Position numbers and translations under genes: made by a program. From CAVVIH01 sp963748295 (lineage in GTDB: Bacteria > Acidobacteriota > Vicinamibacteria > Vicinamibacterales > 2-12-FULL-66-21): a DNA stretch of 64,000 nt. A model generated the notes under the pieces. The model worked only from the letters and a program-made list of their open reading frames with translations, made no database searches and was not told where the DNA came from. The stretch lies in contig CAVVIH010000003.1 in the NCBI GenBank assembly GCA_963748295.1, positions 248,001 through 312,000 on the forward strand, written 5' to 3'. This document shows positions 1 through 8,930 of this stretch, one piece after another. Every line of letters begins with the position of its first letter. The first letter of the stretch is position 1.

Positions 1-2677
1 GGCGCGCGTGCGCAGCGCATCCTCGCTGGCGATTGGCACCACCGTGATTACGCGCGAGCCTTCGGCCGATGGCGTGCTGTTGACCCGAATCAGCGTCTGC
101 CGTCCCGCCGTGCCTTCGAACGCCTGATAGATGCTGACCGGCGCGACGACCGGCCGGCCGTTGACCTCGAGCACGTAGTCGCCCTCGCTGACCTGCACCC
201 CGGGCGCGCTGAGCGGCGCCTGCAGCTCGGGATTCCAGTTTTCTCCCGTGAAGATGCGGCGGATCCGATAGCGCCCGTTCTCGACCGTGTAGTCCGCGCC
301 GAGCATGCCGACAGACACGGGATCACCGCCGGGCTCGTCACCTGGCCCGGTCAGGTACGAGTGGCCGGCGGAAAGCTCACCGCCCACGGTGGCGATCAGG
401 TAGCCGAGGTCGGCGCGATGCGCCACGAAGGGCAGCAGCGGGCTGTACTTGTCGTAGACCGCCTGCCAGTCGGCGCCGTGCATGGTCGAGTCGTAGAAGT
501 CCTCGCGTTGAATCCGCCACGTCTCGCGGAAGATCTGCGCCCATTCGACGCGCGGATCGATCCAGGCGTCGAGCGCGGTGACGTCGATCGCGCCCTCGCC
601 GACTTTCGCCGGACGCTCGGTTCCGACAATGCCCCAGCGGTTGCCGTCGGCGCGGTAGAGCAGCTTCTTGCCGTCGCCCGAGAGCGTGTACGAGCGGATG
701 CTGCCTTCGAGAAATGGCGCGGCGCGGCGCTCGCGCAACACATAGCGATGCAGGACCAGCGGCGCGTTGGGGTTGCCCCGCGGCGTTTCGGTGTAGAAGA
801 TCGTCCCGGCCGCGCTCGACGCGAGCGCGGAATAATCGCCCGCCGGCACAGAGAGCGACAGGATGCGCTGGTCGATGCCCTTGATATCGACGCGCACGGG
901 CGCGGGCGCTGCCGGCGCCGCCGCAGCCGGCTTGGCCGCCGCGCCAGCCGGCGGAGCGTCGCTGCGCACCGGCTCGTCGCCGGTTTCAGGCAGGAACGGG
1001 GACGGCTCGCTCGCGCTCAACACGGTCAGATAGATGGCGCGCGTGGCCGGCCGATCGACCGAGCTCATCTCCAGCCAACCTGTCCGTGGACCGTAATTCG
1101 TGCTCGCGAGGAAGTAGAGGTACTTGCCGCCTGCATCGAACGCCGGCGCCGTCGCGTCCGAGAGGCCGTCGGTGACCTGATACGTACGCTTCTCCGCCAG
1201 CGAGTAGATGAAGATCGCGCGCAGGTGGCTGTCGAGGCTTTTCGAGTAGCGCGATCCATTGCGAGTCCGGCGACCAGGCCGCGTCGAAGCGGCGCCCGGG
1301 ATCATCGTAAGTGTCGGTATCGACGCGTGCCGGCGTCCCGCTCGCGACGTCGATCGCCCACAAGGCAAGGTGGTTGTCTTCGAGCAGCAGGTGCTTGCCA
1401 TCCGGCGCCCACGCGGGTGTCGAAAAGAACGCCCTCGACGGCAGCGCGATCGTTCGCGGCTTGGTGGCGCCGGTCTGCTCCGCGATCATCAGCTGATATT
1501 CGCCGCTCGCGTCCGACACCCAGGCGATCTCGCGGCCGTCCGGCGACCATACCGGGCTGCGATCGTGCGCGCCGGGGCTCTGCGTCAGGTTGCGCGGCTG
1601 GCCTTTCTCCGCCGGCACCGTGAAGATCTCGCCGCGTGCCTCGAATGCCGCGCGCACGCCGGTCGGCGACAGCACGGCGCTGCGGATCATGTCCGCGACT
1701 TTCTTGAACTGCGGCCGCGCCCATGGGAAGTCGCCGGCGACCTCGATCGCCAGCCGCCGCGCCTGCTTCGATCCGGGCTCGAACAGATGAATGTAGCCGG
1801 CCTGCTCGTAGACAATCGCGTCCGGTCCCGCGGAGGCGCTCATGATGTCGAAGTCGTCGTGACGGGTGAGGGCGGTCGCCTGCTTCGAGCCGGCCGAGTA
1901 GCTGAAGAGATTCGTCGTGCCGGCGCGATCGGACAGGAAATAGATCGTGTCGCCTATCCACATCGGCGCCGAGTCGTTGCTGTTGGTCCAGGGCAGCTTC
2001 TCCACTGAATAGTCGGCGAGGGTGATCACGCGGATCGGATGGGTCCGCCCTCCCCGATAGTGGCGCCACTGGCTGGTCTGCTCCTGCGCCCACTCGGCGG
2101 CAAAGCCGAGCGCGACGTCCTCGTAGGCCATGCGGCGGCCATCGGGAGAATACGTGCCGCTGAAAGCCCGCGGCATCGGCAACGGAACCGGCGTGTCGCC
2201 CGGCACGAAGGCACTCGTTCCGCTCGCCGCGCCTGCCACCGACCAGAGCCTGAAGTAGGGAGTTACGGTGGGGACCGGCATCGCGTCGCGCGTCGAGGCG
2301 AAGATCAGCCGTTTTCCGTCAGGGCTCCATCCCCTCACCGCGTCAACCCCCGGATGGTAGGTGACCCGCGTCGGCTGGCCGCCGGCGGTCGGGATCACGT
2401 AAACGTCGGTGTTGCCGCCGACCGTCGCGGTGAACGCCAGGCGCGACCCGTCAGGCGAAAAATGCGGATCGATCTCGACCTCCGGCGTCGACGTCAGCCG
2501 GCGCGCCTGTCCGCCGCTGCGCGGCACCGTCCAGAGATCGCCTCCGTACTCGAACGCGATCAGCTCGCGGCTGACCGTCGGCCGGCGCAGCAGTCGCGTG
2601 CCTTGCGCCGACGCGACATCGGCGGCGGCCAAAGTCGCAGCGAGAACGAGGATGGTGATTGACGTGATTCGTGACAT
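1..2677 (-). CDS. Tricorn-type protease homologue (PD40 propeller + S41), partial and frameshifted
   Basis: Probably a secreted or periplasmic peptidase that degrades oligopeptides. An N-terminal signal peptide (residues 1-26, ending ASAQG) is followed by repeated beta-propeller motifs of the PD40/WD40 type (FSPDGSRLAFTA, WSPDGKRLIFAS, WAPDGKHLLLED). After the frameshift come the linker and a PDZ-like segment (GVQVSEGDYVLEVNGRPV). The catalytic S41 domain lies beyond the left edge. The ATG at 2677 has GGAG nine bases upstream, so I prefer it to the in-frame TTG at 2692. The frame breaks at about 1249: removing one base gives WIAYSKSLDSHLRAIFIYSL, continuous to position 1. It is the last gene of a receptor-epimerase-protease operon, 23 bp after the epimerase gene. 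Confidence 0.85.
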
Positions 2678-2699
2678 TCGAAGGGTCTCCAAATAGGGG

Positions 2700-3824
2700 T
2701 CAGAAACGCAGCGTCTCGCGGCGAACCGTCAGCGCCTCGACGCGGGCTTCGTTCACCGCGAACCCGATGCCGTGGCCGGTCGGAGCGTTGATCGTGCCCG
2801 CCCGGCTCACCGTCACCGGCGGATCGATGATGTCTTCGCTCCAGTAACGTGCGGAGGCGGAGACGTCGCCGGGCAGCGTGAAACCGGGCAACGTGGACAG
2901 GGCGATGTTGTGCGCGCGGCCGATGCCCGCTTCGAGCATTCCGCCGCACCAGACGGGGATGCCGTGCGCCCGCGCGGACGACTCGATGTCTTTCGCCTCG
3001 CTGTAGCCGCCGACGCGACCGAGCTTGATGTTGAAGATGCGACACGCTTCCAGCTCGACCGCGTGCTGTGCGTTCGCCAGGCTGACAATGGATTCGTCGA
3101 GACAGATTGAGGTAGCGACCGCACGCTGCAGCTTTGCGTGGTCGACGAGATCGCCAGGCGCCAGCGGCTGCTCGATCATCAGCAGGTTGAACTCGCCGAG
3201 CCGTTGAAAGAGCGGAGTGTCCGTCTCGACCGAGTAGGCCGAGTTGGCGTCGACCGACAGCGTGATGTCCGGAAACACCCGGCGGATGGCCTCGACGAGC
3301 TGTGCGTCCCGTCCTGGCTTGATCTTGATCTTGATCCGCTGATACCCGCTGTCGATTTCACGACCGACGCTCTCGAGGAGGGCTTCGGTCGAATCCTTCA
3401 ACCCGATCGACACGCCGCACGCGATCTCGGTCCGCGTCCCGCCGATGTACCGCCACAGCGGCTGCTCGGCCAGCTTCGCCTCGAGATCCCAGATGGCCGC
3501 TTCGACCCCGCCCTTTGCCATCCGGTTTTCGCGAATCGGCGCCAGCGCGTCGCGCACCTGCGCCGCCTGCTCGATCCGCACCGCGTCCAGCCGTGGCACG
3601 ATGTACTTCGTCGTCATCAGCCACGCGGTATCGATCGTCTCGTGGTTGTAGAACGGGTTCTCTCCGGCGACACACTCGCCGTAGCCGGACATTCCCGCCT
3701 TGTCCAGCACCTTGACGAGCAGGATGCGCCGCCGCGTGATGCGCCCGAAGCTCGTCTCGAAGGGGGCCTTGAGCGGCAGCTCGATTTCCCGCAGTTCCAC
3801 GCGCTCGAGTTGCAGCTTCTTCAC
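2700..3824 (-). CDS. Enolase-superfamily enzyme: o-succinylbenzoate synthase / N-acylamino acid racemase or dipeptide epimerase
   Basis: 374 residues, complete. It belongs to the muconate-lactonizing subgroup of the enolase superfamily. Visible catalytic elements are the KIKIK acid/base lysines (165-169), metal ligands Asp192 (VDANSAY), Glu218 (IEQP) and Asp243 (CLDES), and the second catalytic lysine at 267 (NIKLGRVGG). The N-terminal capping domain (SGYGECVAGENPFYNHET) is like that of the OSBS/NSAR family. OSBS would act in menaquinone synthesis, but no other men genes are nearby. Its position between an outer-membrane receptor and a peptidase argues for a racemase or epimerase acting on amino-acid or peptide substrates. 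The start lies 5 bp after the receptor stop, so co-translation is likely. The exact substrate cannot be read from sequence. Confidence 0.88.
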   Translation of the reverse strand: MKKLQLERVELREIELPLKAPFETSFGRITRRRILLVKVLDKAGMSGYGECVAGENPFYNHETIDTAWLMTTKYIVPRLDAVRIEQAAQVRDALAPIRENRMAKGGVEAAIWDLEAKLAEQPLWRYIGGTRTEIACGVSIGLKDSTEALLESVGREIDSGYQRIKIKIKPGRDAQLVEAIRRVFPDITLSVDANSAYSVETDTPLFQRLGEFNLLMIEQPLAPGDLVDHAKLQRAVATSICLDESIVSLANAQHAVELEACRIFNIKLGRVGGYSEAKDIESSARAHGIPVWCGGMLEAGIGRAHNIALSTLPGFTLPGDVSASARYWSEDIIDPPVTVSRAGTINAPTGHGIGFAVNEARVEALTVRRETLRF

Positions 3825-3829
3825 CGCCC

Positions 3830-6800
3830 CTAGAACTCGATTCTGAAGCCGATCTGCCCCTCGCGTCCGGGCAGGACCTGTATCGACTCGCCGAATGGCT
3901 GGGTTAAGACACCCTCGCGGGTCCCGACGGCGGCCGGGTTCTGGCGGTTCAGGATGTTGAAGAATTCGAGCAGCACGTCCGCTTTGATGCGGTTCGTGAT
4001 GTTGAATCGTTTCGTGAAACGCATGTCGAGGTTGGCCAGGGCGGGCCCGGTGAACGCATTGCGTCCCGCATCGACGTCGATCCCGTTCACCGACCCATCG
4101 CCGTCCGCGTCGACCAGCGGGCCGGTTGCGGGAGTACGGCTGAAATGAAAGCCGCTCTGCGCCCGGAAGATCCCGCTGACCAGAAACTGGTACGGCAGCT
4201 CCACGGTCCCGTTGACCTGGAGAACATGATCGAGCGCCAGACCGGAAGGTCCCTTGTCGCGGTCGGGACCGTTCAGGAACGTATTTGCCTGCTGTACGAG
4301 GGTGCCATTGGCTCGCGTGAAGGAACCGTTGACGTTCGTCCTCCCGGTCGAGGGCTCGGTGACGGCCGGCACCGTGCCGACGAAACTGTCCGACGGCAGC
4401 GACTCGATGCCGATCGCGTTGTCGGTCGCATCGGCATACGTGTAGCTCGCGCCGAGCGCAAAACGGCGGCTGAATCTCTTGCGGAAATCGATGATCAGCG
4501 CATCGTACGTGCCTTCGTAGAACGGTCCGAACGTCCGAATCGGTCCCTGCGTGAAAGGCGGAAGGAACCGCCGGCCGAGCACCCGTGATTCGAAGGCGAT
4601 ATTCGAGTTTCGCAAACCGAGCAGATTGCGGATGTCGCGGTGAAAGTAGTCGACCGTGACGGACATGTCCTGCGTCAGCTCGCGTTGCACTCCGACCGTG
4701 TAGCCGAGCGTATGCGGCGTGTCGAAGCTCTCGGCGACCGCGGTGGGACGAAGCTGCGCCGGAATGATCACATTGGTCAACAAGCCGGTCGGGCCGAAGG
4801 TAAAGTATCCCGCCGCCAGCCCGATGGCGGCGCTCGCCTGGTCCGCATACTGCTGCGGCGTGAGCCCCGTCAGCGTCTGGACATTGTCACTCGTGATCAC
4901 CGTGTTGGCCGGAACCGGCGAGCGGCCGGACGCGACCACGTTGTTGAGCCGATCCACGCCGATCATCGGCAATATCGCCAGGCCCGGGAAGAGACAGCGC
5001 GTACCGTTGGCGGCGATCTGGGCGTCGGTCAGGTTGCCGACCAGGTTGTTGGAAAAACAGGCGCCCGGGAGACCGCTCAGCAACGCAATACTGGACACGA
5101 ATGAGGGCGACCCGTATAACCCGCGCGGGAACACCAGGTACTGGACAATTCTCTGATCGGTGCCGCCGAAGGCCGGGACGTTGCGCGCCAGGCCGAGGCG
5201 GAATTGATCGTAGTAAAGACCGAAGCTCCCGCGCACGACGGTCTTCGGCGTGACCGACCAGGAGGCGCCCACACGCGGCGCGAAGTTCTTCTTGGCCTCG
5301 AACTCCGAGTCGTAATCCCAGCGCAGGCCGAGATTGAGCGTCAGCGTGTCGTGCACTCTCCAATCGTCCTGCACGAAGAGCGCCGTGTAGTTGTTGCGCA
5401 GATGGATCTCGTCGTCTCGAGGCGTGAGCCCTCCCGCGTCGGCGAGCAGATAGACACCGGCGGTGGCGGCGCCGAACTGCTCAAAGTCGCCGGTCGTCGC
5501 GAATAGTTGATTCTGCAGGAGCCGCGGATCGAGGCCGTCGACCACCGTCCGCAGGAAGTTCATGCCGACCTTCAGATCGTGGCTGCCATAGAGCTTGTTG
5601 ATGCTGCCGTTGAAGGCCGCGTATTGCTGATCGAGATTGGACGCGGTTCGGATGTTGCCGAATCCGACCGTCGGGAGATTGCCAAGAATGGCACAGGTCG
5701 CGATGGTGCACCGCGAGTCATAGGGACTGTAGGACGTCGACCCTGTCAGATCCGTCTGTGACGGATCCGTCGCGCTGTCTTCGCTCCGGAACGCGGCACG
5801 CAGCGTCAGGACGTATGGGTTGCTCGGATTCCCCAGCAACGCCGTGTCGGCGAACGACAGGAGCATTCGGCTGGTGTCGGAATCGTTTCGCGCCGAGGGC
5901 AAACTCGAAGCCGCCGACAGCGGCAGGAAATTCTTGACGTCGCTGTCGGTGTAGTTCAGCTGCTCGGTCAACTGGTGCTGGCCGACACGCTGATCGAACT
6001 TGACGAACGTACGCGTTTCGGACAGCCGCGTCGGAACATCGTACGGAGCTTCCTGATCGCGGAGCAGCTGGTTGACCACCGCGCTGCCGGTATCCGGATA
6101 CTTGAAGTCGAGTTGACGCTTTTCGCTGATGTGCTCCGCCGAGCCGAAGAAAAAGAACTTGTCCTTGCGGACCGGGCCACCGCCCGCGATGCTGGAGTCG
6201 TAGCGGCGGAGCGGCAGCGGATCCGTTCTCGTCTCGTCCAGCGAGTTCGTCGAATCGAGCGCGTCGTCACGGAAGAACAGCGACCCGATTCCGCGGTAGT
6301 CGTTGCCGCCGCTCTTGGTGATGACGTTGATGACGGCTCCCGACGCCTGTCCGAACTCCGCCTTGTAGCCGTTGGTCAGCACCTGGAATTCGGCAATCGT
6401 TTCCTGGTTGAACTGCTGCGCAGGCCCGCCGTTGACGGTGTCCTTGTTCGATTGCCCGTCAATCAGGAAGTTGTTGTTCCCGCTTCGTTCCCCCAGCACC
6501 GGGTTGGCGCTGTCGCTGTTCGGATCGACCTGGCGCATGATGGCGACGCCCGGCACGAGCTGCAGCAGGTCGAGATAGTTTCGTCCGTTGACCGGCAGCT
6601 CGGTGATCTGGCGAGGCGTGATGGTGATGCCGGTCGCGGAGGTCGTCGCGTCCACTAGCGGTGAGCTCACGTCGACCACTGTCTCGACGCCCTCGACCTG
6701 CAGCATGACGTCGAGGACGGCGACGCGATTGAGCGTCAGCTCGAGCGCGACGCTGCGCGGCGCGAAACCTTTCGCCGAAATCGTCAGCGTGTAGTCGCCC

Positions 6801-7045
6801 GCCGGCAGGGCGGTGATACGGTAGACGCCGGTCGCGGAGGTCGTCGCCGTCCGCTCGGCCGCGACCGTCTTTCCGCTCACCTTGATCTCTGCGCCGGTGA
6901 CGACCGCGCCCGTGCCGTCGGTCACCGTGCCTTCGATGGTGGAGGTCGTCTGTGCGACCGCGCGCGGGACCAGCAGGAGGAGGATGGCGAGGACGAGGGC
7001 CACCCGCGTAGCAACACGTCGTGCTGTTCGATCAATCCTAAACAT
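3830..7045 (-). CDS. Oar-like TonB-dependent outer membrane receptor with N-terminal carboxypeptidase-regulatory domain
   Basis: 1071 residues, one open frame. A signal peptide (about 14-32, ending PRAVAQ) precedes a CarboxypepD_reg beta-sandwich (about 33-115: STIEGTVTDGTGAVVTGAEI). Next is a TonB plug (QITELPVNGRNYLDLLQLVPG, then NNFLIDG and GAVINVITKSGGN), then a large 22-strand type barrel ending in an aromatic residue (GFRIEF), as expected for BAM recognition. This architecture is greatly expanded in Acidobacteriota and is usually linked to uptake of polymers or peptides. The ATG at 7045 has an AGGAGG Shine-Dalgarno about ten bases upstream. It is the first gene of the operon with the epimerase and the tricorn-like protease, and is divergent from an RpiR regulator. 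Confidence 0.93.
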   Translation of the reverse strand: MFRIDRTARRVATRVALVLAILLLLVPRAVAQTTSTIEGTVTDGTGAVVTGAEIKVSGKTVAAERTATTSATGVYRITALPAGDYTLTISAKGFAPRSVALELTLNRVAVLDVMLQVEGVETVVDVSSPLVDATTSATGITITPRQITELPVNGRNYLDLLQLVPGVAIMRQVDPNSDSANPVLGERSGNNNFLIDGQSNKDTVNGGPAQQFNQETIAEFQVLTNGYKAEFGQASGAVINVITKSGGNDYRGIGSLFFRDDALDSTNSLDETRTDPLPLRRYDSSIAGGGPVRKDKFFFFGSAEHISEKRQLDFKYPDTGSAVVNQLLRDQEAPYDVPTRLSETRTFVKFDQRVGQHQLTEQLNYTDSDVKNFLPLSAASSLPSARNDSDTSRMLLSFADTALLGNPSNPYVLTLRAAFRSEDSATDPSQTDLTGSTSYSPYDSRCTIATCAILGNLPTVGFGNIRTASNLDQQYAAFNGSINKLYGSHDLKVGMNFLRTVVDGLDPRLLQNQLFATTGDFEQFGAATAGVYLLADAGGLTPRDDEIHLRNNYTALFVQDDWRVHDTLTLNLGLRWDYDSEFEAKKNFAPRVGASWSVTPKTVVRGSFGLYYDQFRLGLARNVPAFGGTDQRIVQYLVFPRGLYGSPSFVSSIALLSGLPGACFSNNLVGNLTDAQIAANGTRCLFPGLAILPMIGVDRLNNVVASGRSPVPANTVITSDNVQTLTGLTPQQYADQASAAIGLAAGYFTFGPTGLLTNVIIPAQLRPTAVAESFDTPHTLGYTVGVQRELTQDMSVTVDYFHRDIRNLLGLRNSNIAFESRVLGRRFLPPFTQGPIRTFGPFYEGTYDALIIDFRKRFSRRFALGASYTYADATDNAIGIESLPSDSFVGTVPAVTEPSTGRTNVNGSFTRANGTLVQQANTFLNGPDRDKGPSGLALDHVLQVNGTVELPYQFLVSGIFRAQSGFHFSRTPATGPLVDADGDGSVNGIDVDAGRNAFTGPALANLDMRFTKRFNITNRIKADVLLEFFNILNRQNPAAVGTREGVLTQPFGESIQVLPGREGQIGFRIEF

Positions 7046-7112
7046 AGAACTGTCTCCTCCTCTGAGGACAGTCAGCGCAAGCGACGCGCCCGTTATTGTT
7101 CAGCAGGTGCCT

Positions 7113-7141
7113 ATCTAACATCGTTCGTTGCACAGTGTCAA
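7113..7141 (-). promoter_or_regulatory. Sigma-70 type promoter of the receptor operon
   Basis: On the minus strand TTGACA (7136-7141) is followed after exactly 17 bases by TTAGAT (7113-7118), about 65 bp upstream of the receptor start. It lies in the 155-bp divergent region shared with the RpiR regulator gene, the expected place for its operator. The hexamers are seen directly; use is inferred. Confidence 0.65.
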
Positions 7142-7200
7142 CCGTGTAACAACAAGCGTTGCAGCACGATGATCGCGTGTGCTACTGTTCGCAGCCGGCC

Positions 7201-8151
7201 ATGAGTGCGTCGAGGACGAATCGCCGGGACGGAGATCAGGGTGAAGCCTCACCGACGCCGCTCGAGGTGCGCTTCGCGCGCACGTCACTCAGCCGCAATC
7301 GCCGGCAGTTGATCAGAGCGATCCTCGACAACCCCAAGGAAGCCTACTTTCTGTCGTCGCGGGAGCTGGCCAGGCGCTACAGCGTGGATGCCGCGACCGT
7401 CGTCCGCACGATCCAGGCGCTGGGCTACGAGCGCTTCGCAGACTTCGCCGCGGACCTCCGCGAGCACTTCGTCAGGCAGATCACGCCATACACGGTGCTC
7501 AAGGCGGCGTCGCAGGAGAAGCGCAGCGTCGGCGGCCGCATCGACGATGGGCTCGAACGGGACAGGGAGAACCTCAGCGTCCTGAAGTCGACGCTCGATG
7601 CCGACCGCGTGGTGGAGCTGGCGACGCGCATCCACCGCTCGAACCGGATCCTGGTCATTGGCGTCGATCTGGCGGCGTCGCTGGCGTGGTTTCTCGCCTA
7701 CGGCCTGATGCCGCTCGGATTCAACGCCGAAGCGCCGGCCGCCAGCGCCGGCAACCTCCAGCACAAGGTCGATCTCCTGACCAACAGGGATCTGCTGATC
7801 GCGATCAGCTTCGGCCGGTGCCTGCGGGATACGGTGCACACCGTGCTCAGGGCGCGCGAACGCGGCGTGCCGACGTTCGGCATCACCGACGGCAGCACCA
7901 CGCCGATCGCGATGCACTGCGACGGGTATCTGCTCGCACCCATCGCCAGCCCTTCGATCACCGGCTCCTACGTCGCGCCGATGGCCCTGATCAACGCGAT
8001 CACGCTTGCCTGCGCGCACCTCCGGCCCAAGCGCGCGCTGGCGCTGCTCGGGCGCACCGAAGAGGAGTACCGATCCGGCGAGCGCTGGTATCAGGAACCC
8101 GACGGAAACGGCAGCCGGCCTAGAGGTCGGAAAGGATCCGGCTCGACCTGA
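7201..8151 (+). CDS. RpiR/MurR-family transcriptional regulator (HTH_6 + SIS)
   Basis: About 316 residues. The N-terminal winged HTH of the RpiR family is visible (LSRNRRQLIRAILDNPKEA, SSRELARRYSVDAATVVRTI). A SIS sugar-phosphate binding domain follows (NRILVIGVDLAASLAWFLAYGL, later LIAISFGRCLRDTV). Family members sense phosphosugars or related metabolites, for example MurNAc-6-P for MurR. I use ATG 7201; an in-frame TTG at 7159 would overlap the promoter region of the divergent operon. The gene is transcribed away from the receptor-epimerase-protease operon and most likely controls it and itself. The SIS motif looks intact. Confidence 0.85.
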   Translation: MSASRTNRRDGDQGEASPTPLEVRFARTSLSRNRRQLIRAILDNPKEAYFLSSRELARRYSVDAATVVRTIQALGYERFADFAADLREHFVRQITPYTVLKAASQEKRSVGGRIDDGLERDRENLSVLKSTLDADRVVELATRIHRSNRILVIGVDLAASLAWFLAYGLMPLGFNAEAPAASAGNLQHKVDLLTNRDLLIAISFGRCLRDTVHTVLRARERGVPTFGITDGSTTPIAMHCDGYLLAPIASPSITGSYVAPMALINAITLACAHLRPKRALALLGRTEEEYRSGERWYQEPDGNGSRPRGRKGSGST

Positions 8152-8526
8152 CCGGGCCGGACAGGAGCGATCGCGTCGCAGCAGCGCGATCGTGAGTCCC
8201 AGGACCACACCACCGGCTAACGCCGGCACGAACATCCACAACACCCACGGGCGCAGCGATACGAGCACGCCGAGCACGACGAGGCCCAAACCTCCCACGC
8301 CCGGAACTGGACTTCCCGTCAGGTTGACGTGCCGGCGGATCGCGCGTTCGCGAGCTCGCTGCTGAAGCGCGCGGACGGCGACTGCCGCGAGCACTTCTCT
8401 CCAGAACCACAGCCGCGACTGTCCAGCCGCGAATCGCTCCAGCAGGTCGCCGGCGAGTGGCTCGTTGTCGTCGAGAACGCGGCGGAGCAGTGCCGCCGCC
8501 AACCGCGGCGGATCGGAGCGGGTCAT
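8152..8526 (-). CDS. Small membrane protein with permease-prefix domain (ADOP-associated)
   Basis: The supported part is about 120 residues. It has an N-terminal permease-prefix-like segment (LLRRVLDDNEPLAGDLLERF, then RLWFWREVLAAV) and two hydrophobic helices (GLGLVVLGVLVSLRPWVLWMF and VPALAGGVVLGLTIAL). Such small proteins often sit between a PadR regulator and an ADOP permease in Acidobacteriota. The ATG at 8526 overlaps the PadR stop as ATGA, suggesting translational coupling. The frame has no stop where the family would end and stays open antisense to the RpiR gene down to 7285. That tail has no membrane or domain character, so a missing stop through an indel near 8160 is likely. Confidence 0.55.
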
Positions 8527-8857
8527 ACGCGCCTCTCTTTCAATTGAGGCAAGTCGGTCCACAGCGCGACCAGCGCGTGCTGCGTCTGTTTGACGGCGCG
8601 AAGGCCTCGCGGCGTGACCTCGAAGTAGCGTTTGGCCCGGCCGCCGCGCTCGGGTGTCGGGTCGCCGACCGACGACGAGACGAGCTCGTTGCGTTCGAGG
8701 CGATCGAGGGCGGCATAGACGGCGCCCATCAGGACGCTCCGGCGTGCCGGTGCTGTTCGATCTCGTCGGCGATGCGAACGCCGTAGGCGTCCTCGCCGGC
8801 GCGCAGGATGGCGAGGAGGATCATCAGCTCGAAATCGGTGAGGAGCTGGCGTTGCAT
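8523..8857 (-). pseudogene. PadR-family regulator, frameshifted
   Basis: The N-terminal half is in one frame (MQRQLLTDFELMILLAIL, DAYGVRIADEIEQ) and stops at 8729. The rest of the winged helix (GAVYAALDRLERNELVSS, then RAKRYFEVTPRGLRAV) continues in the next frame. A single-base change near 8730 restores the complete ~110-residue acidobacterial PadR fold. These regulators respond to small hydrophobic compounds and usually repress a neighbouring permease gene. Here the divergent neighbour is a wrecked ADOP gene, and the downstream overlapping gene encodes a permease-prefix membrane protein. Confidence 0.75.
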
Positions 8858-8930
8858 ATACTCACAAATTATGAAAAAATCCGACGCCGGCAGTGAAGAG
8901 GCAGAGCGTTCTGAAAATGGGGAGGCCACG

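Noticed and set aside
361..1623. Long plus-strand open frame of 420 codons
   Set aside because: It lies antisense to the tricorn-like protease; its translation is arginine-rich with no domain, as expected for the opposite strand of a high-GC gene.
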